Positions 1-5,291 of a stretch of 10,456 bases of DNA are shown piece after piece; position 1 is the first letter of the stretch; each line of letters starts with the position of its first letter. The translations under genes and the position numbers were made by a program. Under the pieces are notes generated by a model that saw only the letters and a list, made by a program, of their open reading frames with translations, was not told where the DNA came from and did not search any database. Origin of the DNA: an uncultured Eubacterium sp. (lineage in GTDB: Bacteria; Bacillota; Clostridia; Lachnospirales; Lachnospiraceae); NCBI GenBank assembly GCA_904502145.1, contig CAJGDH010000049.1, positions 1 through 10,456 of the forward strand, given 5' to 3'.

Positions 1-683
1 CAGACCAGATCAATGAGATCCTTCAGGGATTTTTTCCTTCCCCGGCATTTTCGGAACTGGACGATATAGCCGTCCCTGTTCCCCTTAAGCAGAGGTTTGA
101 TGTTCAGTACATTTCCCACCACGGCCTTGGCGTTGCTGATCCTTCCGGAGACAGCCAGGTATTTGAGGTCCTCCACAGTGAATACCCCGTTCATCCTGGG
201 AACCATCTCCCTCAGGGCCTGTCCGGTCTCTTCCACATCCCTGCCTTCGGCCCGCATCTCGGAGCCATAGATGGCAAGAAGCCCCTGGCCCAGGGAAGCG
301 TTCATGGAATCCACCAGCTCGATCCTCCGGTCAGGATATTCCTCATTCAGATCGTCCGCCGCGATTTTGGCCGCCTGGAATGTCCCGCTGATATGACTGC
401 TCAGAGAGATATAGAGGATATCTTCCCCTTCTTCCAGAACCGGAAGAAAATAGTCACGGAATTCCGCCGAGTTGATCAGGGAAGTCCTGACCTCCGTCCC
501 CTGGCGGATAGCATCATAATAGATCTTGCCTTTTTCGCGCTCCTCCTCGAGGGTCAGTCCGGGTTCGAACCCGGGCATAAGCTTTCCATCCACCTTATTC
601 ATAAAGGAGACGACCTGTATATCGTATTTCTCTACCAAAACCGCAGGAATATTTGCTGCGGAGTCCACAATGATCCGGAACAT
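1..683 (-). CDS. DegV family fatty-acid-binding protein, C-terminus cut by the window edge
   Basis: DegV proteins bind a single long-chain fatty acid. In Gram-positive bacteria the related FakB proteins present it to a fatty acid kinase; which role this copy has cannot be read from sequence. Visible are 227 residues from the ATG at 681-683. Family landmarks appear in order: DSAANIP at 7-13, RTSLINS at 66-72 (the lipid-head Thr/Ser site), SSHISGTFQAA at 95-105, VDSMNASLGQGLL at 124-136, VEDLKYLAVSGRIS at 170-183 and NVLNIKPLL at 191-199. The family usually has about 280-290 residues, so roughly 55-60 are missing off the left edge. The start follows GGGAGGA with about 9 nt spacing. The gene has its own promoter and is separated from the upstream citG-like gene by a terminator, so it is probably monocistronic on its 5' side. 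No kinase partner is in view. The family call is firm; the ligand and partner are not known. Confidence 0.92.
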   Translation of the reverse strand, partial: MFRIIVDSAANIPAVLVEKYDIQVVSFMNKVDGKLMPGFEPGLTLEEEREKGKIYYDAIRQGTEVRTSLINSAEFRDYFLPVLEEGEDILYISLSSHISGTFQAAKIAADDLNEEYPDRRIELVDSMNASLGQGLLAIYGSEMRAEGRDVEETGQALREMVPRMNGVFTVEDLKYLAVSGRISNAKAVVGNVLNIKPLLKGNRDGYIVQFRKCRGRKKSLKDLIDLV

Positions 684-721
684 AAATCCAGTCCTCCCAA
701 ATAGTTCTATTTTATATAAAC

Positions 722-750
722 ATATTATATCGTTTTGAAAACTATGTCAA
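722..750 (-). promoter_or_regulatory. Sigma-A-type promoter of the DegV gene
   Basis: On the minus strand there is a perfect -35 TTGACA (745-750). A perfect TATAAT (724-729) follows at a short 15-bp spacing, or TAATAT (722-727) at the ideal 17 bp. Either would start transcription about 30-35 nt upstream of the DegV ATG. It lies just downstream of the citG terminator, which fits an independent unit. Confidence 0.7.
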
Positions 751-767
751 CTGATGTCTGATAATAG

Positions 768-794
768 AAAAAAGACCGGCATGAAAGCCGGTCT
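768..794 (-). terminator. Rho-independent terminator of the citG-type gene
   Basis: An 8-bp stem, AGACCGGC / GCCGGTCT (773-780 with 787-794), closes a 6-nt loop. On the minus strand it is followed by six T residues (773-768, the first being the last base of the stem). It sits about 28 nt past the citG-type stop codon and separates that gene from DegV. Confidence 0.85.
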
Positions 795-822
795 GATCTG
801 ATTCTCTGACTGATCCTCAAAT

Positions 823-1725
823 TTATAATTCAAAAATCCTTCCGGTAAGGCGCCACAGGAACAGGGTGGCAGTCAGTACATCCACTGACCCGACAGGGCT
901 GATATGGATGTTGGCACAATCCTCATCCCAGTCCCATAACTCGTCCATCCCCTCCCGGGTAAAAGCTCCTCCCAGGGCCAGGATATAGCGGGCCCTGTTC
1001 TGGACCCAGTGAAGTCCTCCCGGGTCGCTCTGACTGATCACATCAGAGTCCTCCAAAGCGGTCATGATATGCAAAAGGACATTGATCAGAATGGCGCTGT
1101 TCTGCTCCGGATCCGGATACTTCCTGCGGTATTCCGCCATGGCCGGATAGGAAACCTTACGGATGATGGGAAAACCTGCCGCTGCCTCGGTCCTGATGCC
1201 GCCGATCCCGTACTTGTGATATACCATCTCCCCATAGGTTCTGGGTCTCTCGGTCTCAATCTCATGGTAGTAGTCTTCCATAGGCTTCTCCGTGATCCTT
1301 CTGGCCAGACTGAGAATGGATTTGACGTGATTCTCTCCCCTCATAGCCAGATCATATCCTGCCGCCGCGCAGATGATCCCCATGGTAAAGACTGTTCCCC
1401 TCCGGATGTTCTTCCCCTCGTTGGCCCCGATAATCTCCTCTGCAGCTTTCAGGGCAAGCTGATGTAGTTCCGGGTACATGGCCTCCGGTTCCTCAGTCCA
1501 GGAATACCCTTTGAAGAAGAGCTCCGTAAGACATGGGGCGATCAGCCTGATCCCGGACAGGTAATCCTTCATGGAAGAACCGTCGGGACCGGAGCTTTTG
1601 TAATCATCCATCAGTCCCGGCTTGGGAGTGAGCATAAGGACATCGATCAGGGACGATTCGATCAGATACTGTATTCTGTTTTTATCTGCCTCTTTTTTCT
1701 TGATCCCACTCTGTTTTTTCGTCAT
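823..1725 (-). CDS. citG: Triphosphoribosyl-dephospho-CoA synthase (CitG/MdcB family)
   Basis: CitG-type enzymes join ATP and dephospho-CoA into 2'-(5''-triphosphoribosyl)-3'-dephospho-CoA, releasing adenine. The product is the precursor of the prosthetic group on the acyl carrier subunit of citrate lyase or malonate decarboxylase. The 300-residue protein shows the family blocks: TPKPGLMD at 33-40, EGKNIRRGT at 103-111 followed by a helix rich in small residues, YGIGGIRTEAAAGFP at 172-186, LHIMTALEDSDVI near 218-230 and SPVGSVDVLTATLFL at 276-290. An ATG 27 nt further upstream (1750-1752) is in frame, but AGGAGG at 1733-1738 stands 7 nt before the ATG at 1723-1725, so I take the shorter form. 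No citrate lyase subunits (CitDEF), CitC, CitX or malonate decarboxylase genes are nearby, so the target is unknown. It ends at its own terminator. I see no convincing promoter upstream. Confidence 0.92.
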   Translation of the reverse strand: MTKKQSGIKKKEADKNRIQYLIESSLIDVLMLTPKPGLMDDYKSSGPDGSSMKDYLSGIRLIAPCLTELFFKGYSWTEEPEAMYPELHQLALKAAEEIIGANEGKNIRRGTVFTMGIICAAAGYDLAMRGENHVKSILSLARRITEKPMEDYYHEIETERPRTYGEMVYHKYGIGGIRTEAAAGFPIIRKVSYPAMAEYRRKYPDPEQNSAILINVLLHIMTALEDSDVISQSDPGGLHWVQNRARYILALGGAFTREGMDELWDWDEDCANIHISPVGSVDVLTATLFLWRLTGRIFEL

Positions 1726-1727
1726 CG

Positions 1728-1740
1728 CCAGGCCTCCTGG
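1728..1740 (-). promoter_or_regulatory. Start-defining Shine-Dalgarno of citG, inside a small inverted repeat
   Basis: AGGAGG (1738-1733) lies 7 nt before the ATG at 1725 and fixes the start. The 13-nt segment reads CCAGG-AGG-CCTGG on the minus strand, so the Shine-Dalgarno could be partly paired in a 5-bp hairpin with a 3-nt loop. That is short and may not matter in vivo. Confidence 0.6.
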
Positions 1741-1858
1741 TCCAGTCACCATTCATCGTTTATTTAATTATTATCCTATCAGAAAAAACTTCCCATGAAA
1801 ATGGTTCTAAAACGCAAGATAATGTAAATATCGCGCTTTTTGGGTGGAATGCATGCAC

Positions 1859-1888
1859 AAAAAAAAACAGTCGGCCTCAGCCGACTGT
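1859..1888 (-). terminator. Terminator of the cls-glycosyltransferase operon, overlapping the CDS end
   Basis: A 9-bp perfect stem, ACAGTCGGC (1888-1880) with GCCGACTGT (1875-1867), closes the tetraloop TGAG and is followed by about eight T residues on the minus strand (1866-1859). The first three loop bases are the TGA stop codon of the glycosyltransferase, so its last three sense codons form the upstream arm. Confidence 0.92.
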
Positions 1889-2839
1889 CAGGTCATCTTT
1901 TTCTCCTGGACCATCAGGGAAATTCATCTCTTCTTCCACAAGATAGATGGGGCGGTCCTTGAGTTCCGCGAAGAGTACCGAGATATATTCTCCGATCACC
2001 CCTATGATCACAAACAGGATGGCGAAAAGGAAGCAGATAAGGATTACGATGGTCGCATATCCGCTGGGAGCATCCCGGAAAGTACACAGTGTATAGATCA
2101 GTACGATCAGCCCCAGGAGAGAACAGGCCAGTCCCGCATAGATACCGAGTTTCAGGGGCATATCCGAGAAAGACATGATGGTATCGATGGAAAAGCTGAC
2201 CAGCTTTCTGAACCGGTAATGGGTGTTGCCGCCGGCCCTGTTTCCGGCCTCATAGCGTATGGTGGTCTTCCGGAAACCGACAGACTGGACATATCCCCTC
2301 AAAAAACGGACCCTCTCCCGGTAATGGGTCTTGAGGATATCGGCCACACGCCGGCTTACGGCAAAATAATCCGACGCGTTTTCCTCGAAGGATACCTGGT
2401 CCTGCATGCGGTTGAGCAGCTTGTAAAAGATCCGGGAGAAGAGGTTCTTAAAGACGCCCACCGACCTGTTGGAGGTCCGTACCATATTGACCACTTCATA
2501 ACCCTCCTCCAGTTTCAGAAGGATCTCAGGGATACATTCCAGGGGATGCTGCAGGTCTGCATCCATGCAGATCACCGCGTCTCCCCGGGCACGATCGATG
2601 CCGGCGATCATGGCCGCCTCATGGCCGAAATTCCGTGACAGCCTGATCAGCCTCACCTTAGGATCCCGGGAGGCAAACTCCCTGATCATGCTGCTGCTGG
2701 CATCGCTGCTCCCGTCATCCACAAAGATCAGCTCATAATCCCAGGTCAGATCCTTCTTGATTTCTTCGAAAGCCTGATAAAATTTATTTAATACTTTTTC
2801 CTCATTATAGACGGAAACCACAATTGAAATCTTCTGCAT
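1877..2839 (-). CDS. GtrB/DPM1-like membrane glycosyltransferase (GT2 family)
   Basis: Family 2 glycosyltransferases of this type move a sugar from a nucleotide donor to a polyprenyl phosphate at the inner face of the membrane, making a lipid-linked sugar for envelope decoration. The 320-residue protein has the expected layout. An N-terminal GT-A domain begins ISIVVSVYNEE, with VDDGSSD at 40-46 and the metal-binding DADLQHP at 93-99. An amphipathic region precedes two membrane helices at about 231-254 and 261-285, and the tail near 295-303 reads DRPIYLVEE, typical of GtrB-like enzymes. A GtrA-type flippase and a dedicated polymer transferase are absent nearby. It lies 60 nt after cls with no terminator between, so the two are probably co-transcribed. 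The Shine-Dalgarno is modest (GGAAGAG, about 10 nt from the ATG). The sugar and acceptor cannot be told from sequence. Confidence 0.92.
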   Translation of the reverse strand: MQKISIVVSVYNEEKVLNKFYQAFEEIKKDLTWDYELIFVDDGSSDASSSMIREFASRDPKVRLIRLSRNFGHEAAMIAGIDRARGDAVICMDADLQHPLECIPEILLKLEEGYEVVNMVRTSNRSVGVFKNLFSRIFYKLLNRMQDQVSFEENASDYFAVSRRVADILKTHYRERVRFLRGYVQSVGFRKTTIRYEAGNRAGGNTHYRFRKLVSFSIDTIMSFSDMPLKLGIYAGLACSLLGLIVLIYTLCTFRDAPSGYATIVILICFLFAILFVIIGVIGEYISVLFAELKDRPIYLVEEEMNFPDGPGEKDDLTVG

Positions 2840-2899
2840 AAATCATCTCTTCCGGAACACGCACCCTGCGGGAAAGATACCCCAACTCCGGGTCTGTGT

Positions 2900-4597
2900 T
2901 CACATCATGGGGGCAAAAAGCCTTAATACGTTGTCGACAAGCCGCATGACGACGGACCTCTTCCTGATCTGTTCAAGAGTAACCTCACGGCATTCCGTAA
3001 AGGTGTCTTCAAAATCCTTCTTGATTTCCATCACCACCGGGCATTCGTACAGGATACATGCGTTCTCAAAATGATGGTAGAGACTTCGGTAATCAAAATT
3101 GATGGTACCGCAGACCCCTGTCTTGTCATCTGAGACACACTGTTTGCCATGGTAAAAACCCGGGGTATATTCGAAGATCCGGACACCGCTTTTCACAAGG
3201 GCCCCGTAGTAGGACCTGGTGACCCGGTAAACCAGTTTCTTGTCCGGTATCCCGGGGGTGACGATACGGACGTCAACCCCGCGCTTTGCCGCCATGGTCA
3301 GGGCTCTTTTCATCTCATCGGTGATGATCAGATAAGGCGTGCTCAGGTAAATGTAGTCCTTTGCCTGATCAATGATGGAAATATAGACATTTTCCGCCAG
3401 AGGCTCGGAAAACAGGGGACTGTCCGCATAAGGCTGGATGTATCCCCGGTCTGCCCGGGATCCCTCCCCCGCTTTATTGTCATAGGGAACGAAATACTTC
3501 CGGACATCCTTGTCCTTTTTGTCGTTCTTACGGATACTGTTCCACATTTCCAGGAAAGTGTAGGTCATACTGTTGACCGCTTCCCCGGTGAGCCGGATAC
3601 CGCTGTCCTTCCAGTGCCCGTATTTCTTCGTGGTATCAAAATAATAATCCACCAGATTATAGCCTCCCGAGAAGGCGATCTTCCCGTCGATCACCGTGAT
3701 CTTACGGTGGTCACGGTTATTGAGGAACATGTTGATAAAAGGGATCATGGGATTGAATACCCAGCATTTGATCCCCAGGGAAGCAAGTGTATGGACAAAA
3801 TCCGTGTTGATGAAACCGAAGCTGCCCATATCGTCGTAGATCACCCGGACTTCCACTCCCTGAGCCGCTTTTTCAGCCAGGATATCCTGGATCTCATTCC
3901 AGTGGACTTTATTGTCGATGGCATGATACTCCATAAAAATGAAGTGTTCCGCTGTTTTCAGTCCCTCTTTCAGGGCCTGGAGGGCTTTAAGGGAATCCGG
4001 GTAGAATTCCAGCTCATCCACACGGTAAAGAGGGTAATTGCTCTGTCTGGTAATATATCTGGAGATATTGAACAGGGCCTTATCCTTATGAGCCAGTTCT
4101 ATATAGGGATCGACGGAGGCGGAGATCTCATCCACGGAATTCACGGATCCGTAGATCTCGTTCCGGGGGACCGGAGCAGCGAAGATCTCCTGGTCCGGCA
4201 GCACGGACCGGGTATCGAAAGGACTGATCTCCGGGAGAAGTTCCTTGTGGGTAACGTAGAATCTGTTTTTCATCCTCTTTGTGGTTCCGGAGAGCCCTAC
4301 GAGGAGGTAGAGGACGATCCCGAAGATAGGTGACAGAAGGATGAGCATGATCCAGGTGAACTTGATGGCGGAATTCTTGTTCGTCGAATAGAGGGCCAGG
4401 ACCAGGATCACCGCGAAAACCTTCGTTCCCGCCGAAACCAAGAGATAATACTCCGTGAGCAGGACAAAGACCGCCACCAGCCATGCGATCTCCACCATGA
4501 TGGCGATGGCCGCGAAACCCACTCTCATGACACCGTTCTTCACTTTTGTCGAATGGTCAAGGACCTTTATCTTTACGTTCTCAACATTCTCATTCAT
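2900..4597 (-). CDS. cls: Cardiolipin synthase, phospholipase D superfamily
   Basis: Bacterial Cls condenses two phosphatidylglycerols into cardiolipin and glycerol at the cytoplasmic membrane. The 565-residue protein carries both catalytic HKD motifs: H297-x-K299-x4-D304 (DHRKITVIDG) and H483-x-K485-x4-D490 (YHGKQCVSDD), each followed by the usual Gly/Asn/Ser-rich stretch (SGGYN; GTINFDYRS). The N-terminus holds hydrophobic segments at about 26-53, 58-71 and 80-101; the last resembles the PLDc_N helix before the soluble domain. It is somewhat longer than the common 480-510 residues because of extra N-terminal sequence ahead of the PLDc_N region. The ATG at 4597 follows AAGGA by about 9 nt. 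A TGTTATAAT promoter lies about 50 nt upstream. It leads a probable operon with the membrane glycosyltransferase. A related phosphatidyl transfer reaction cannot be excluded, but Cls is the best reading. Confidence 0.93.
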   Translation of the reverse strand: MNENVENVKIKVLDHSTKVKNGVMRVGFAAIAIMVEIAWLVAVFVLLTEYYLLVSAGTKVFAVILVLALYSTNKNSAIKFTWIMLILLSPIFGIVLYLLVGLSGTTKRMKNRFYVTHKELLPEISPFDTRSVLPDQEIFAAPVPRNEIYGSVNSVDEISASVDPYIELAHKDKALFNISRYITRQSNYPLYRVDELEFYPDSLKALQALKEGLKTAEHFIFMEYHAIDNKVHWNEIQDILAEKAAQGVEVRVIYDDMGSFGFINTDFVHTLASLGIKCWVFNPMIPFINMFLNNRDHRKITVIDGKIAFSGGYNLVDYYFDTTKKYGHWKDSGIRLTGEAVNSMTYTFLEMWNSIRKNDKKDKDVRKYFVPYDNKAGEGSRADRGYIQPYADSPLFSEPLAENVYISIIDQAKDYIYLSTPYLIITDEMKRALTMAAKRGVDVRIVTPGIPDKKLVYRVTRSYYGALVKSGVRIFEYTPGFYHGKQCVSDDKTGVCGTINFDYRSLYHHFENACILYECPVVMEIKKDFEDTFTECREVTLEQIRKRSVVMRLVDNVLRLFAPMM

Positions 4598-4650
4598 CAG
4601 TCGTTATCCTTCTACCGTTCCATTCTGCTAAGCAGTCCACATCAGATACG

Positions 4651-4678
4651 ATTATAACACAAATGTGAAAAATGGCAA
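4651..4678 (-). promoter_or_regulatory. Promoter of the cls operon (extended -10)
   Basis: On the minus strand TTGCCA (4678-4673) stands 16 bp before a perfect TATAAT (4656-4651), which also carries the upstream TG of an extended -10 element. Transcription would start near 4644, about 47 nt before the cls ATG. The first two bases of the -35 are the last two bases of the upstream unit's terminator T-tract, an unusually tight junction. Confidence 0.85.
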
Positions 4679-4726
4679 AAAAAATTGGGGTCATTCGATC
4701 TCGCTTTTTCTATCGAATGACCCCAT
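4677..4726 (-). terminator. Strong terminator of the decayed minus-strand gene
   Basis: A 14-bp perfect stem pairs 4712-4725 with 4686-4699 around a 12-nt loop. On the minus strand it is followed at once by eight T residues (4684-4677). The TGA that ends the broken reading frame (4693-4691) lies in the downstream arm, which ties the terminator to that gene. The T-tract side faces cls, so it insulates cls from this unit. Confidence 0.88.
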
Positions 4727-4969
4727 TAATGAATTTCTTTCAATTTCATTAACCGGCACCTTCTCTTTCATAGATTTTTTTGTCTGTTTTTTCGGGATAA
4801 CGATCTCTCCTTCACTCATCTCCCAACGGATTCCAAGCCTCCCGCTGATCCGTCCCGGCGACTCTTTCAGGTCTGAAACGGTTATCCCTTCTTAATATTC
4901 CAGAAGTTTCACTGTATAACCTCTCTTTCTGCGGATTTGTTCATACTGCTATGGACCTCTGCCTTTCAT
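4691..4969 (-). pseudogene. Decayed small gene of unknown family, two in-frame stops
   Basis: One minus-strand frame of 93 codons runs from an ATG at 4967-4969 to a TGA at 4691-4693. The ATG has a good ribosome binding site (AAGAAGGTGATG, about 9 nt ahead). The frame is interrupted by TAG at codon 7 (4951-4949) and TAA at codon 26 (4894-4892), then stays open for 66 codons. The readable product is small and basic: QYEQIRRKRGYTVKLLEY at 8-25, then VSDLKESPGRISGRLGIRW at 31-49, EGEIVIPKK at 53-61 and a lysine-rich, polar tail. I do not recognise the family; the basic first half could be a DNA-binding domain, but that is a guess. Promoter, ribosome binding site and terminator all look intact, so decay may be recent. 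Alternatives are sequencing error at two places, or an RNA that no longer needs translation. Confidence 0.55.
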
Positions 4970-5093
4970 ATCACATCACCTTCTTAAAGATCAAATCCTT
5001 AAACAAAAGCAACATCTATATGAACTCTAAAGAGATTTCTGAGAATAACTGAATGAACACTTAATTATTTCTCTTCTCTTTATTGGTAATTTT

Positions 5094-5122
5094 ATTGTAA
5101 TCGTATCTGTCTGGTTTGTCAA
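5094..5122 (-). promoter_or_regulatory. Consensus promoter driving the decayed minus-strand unit
   Basis: On the minus strand, TTGACA (5122-5117), an ideal 17-bp spacer and TACAAT (5099-5094) match the sigma-A consensus at 11 of 12 positions. Transcription would start near 5087, giving a leader of about 118 nt before the ATG at 4969. It diverges from pgi. Confidence 0.85.
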
Positions 5123-5136
5123 GCATATTTTCGAAA

Positions 5137-5155
5137 ATTAATATATTATATTAAT
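5137..5155. repeat. AT-rich palindrome between divergent promoters (candidate operator)
   Basis: ATTAATATA-T-TATATTAAT is a perfect inverted repeat with 9-bp arms and one central base. It lies 15 bp behind the -35 of the minus-strand promoter and about 75 bp ahead of the pgi -10. The position suits a shared operator or an UP-like element. AT-rich DNA makes such palindromes more likely by chance. Confidence 0.4.
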
Positions 5156-5228
5156 ATTTTCAGAATTTTCTGTAAATTCTATACAGAGGTAACTTTTTTC
5201 AAAAACTGAAGATAAAAGGTCTGATTTA

Positions 5229-5237
5229 TGATATGAT
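5229..5237 (+). promoter_or_regulatory. Extended -10 promoter of pgi
   Basis: TGATATGAT is a TGn extended -10 hexamer (TATGAT at 5232-5237) with no good -35 at the right distance. Transcription would start near 5244, about 48 nt ahead of the pgi ATG. Confidence 0.55.
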
Positions 5238-5291
5238 AGGATTATCATTAATATCATTTTCTATAACCGTGCTTATCAGGAGGACACAAAT

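Larger units (their letters stand above)
4598..5291. other. Long intergenic region between cls and pgi holding a minus-strand transcription unit
   Basis: This 694-bp stretch holds no intact gene longer than a few codons that I can defend. It contains, from left to right, the cls promoter, a strong minus-strand hairpin terminator, a broken 92-codon frame with ribosome binding site, an AT-rich leader, a consensus minus-strand promoter, a 19-nt AT palindrome, and the extended -10 promoter of pgi. A 76-codon plus-strand frame at 4665-4895 is antisense to the broken frame and has no ribosome binding site. Confidence 0.8.

Noticed and set aside
1726..1752. Upstream in-frame start for citG
   Set aside because: The added nine residues would be encoded by the AGGAGG ribosome binding site of the downstream ATG.
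1844..2638. 264-codon plus-strand open frame
   Set aside because: Antisense to the glycosyltransferase gene and running through its terminator; no ribosome binding site.
3149..4333. 394-codon plus-strand open frame
   Set aside because: It is the antisense shadow of the cardiolipin synthase gene, whose HKD motifs and start are clear; the frame has no domain or ribosome binding site.
4665..4895. 76-codon plus-strand frame in the cls-pgi gap
   Set aside because: It crosses the hairpin terminator, has no Shine-Dalgarno, and is antisense to a frame that does have start and stop signals.
4598..5291. Known structural RNA (RNase P, tmRNA, SRP or 6S) in the gap
   Set aside because: I found none of the conserved cores of these RNAs in the leftward transcript, and the codon pattern of the body looks like a former coding sequence.
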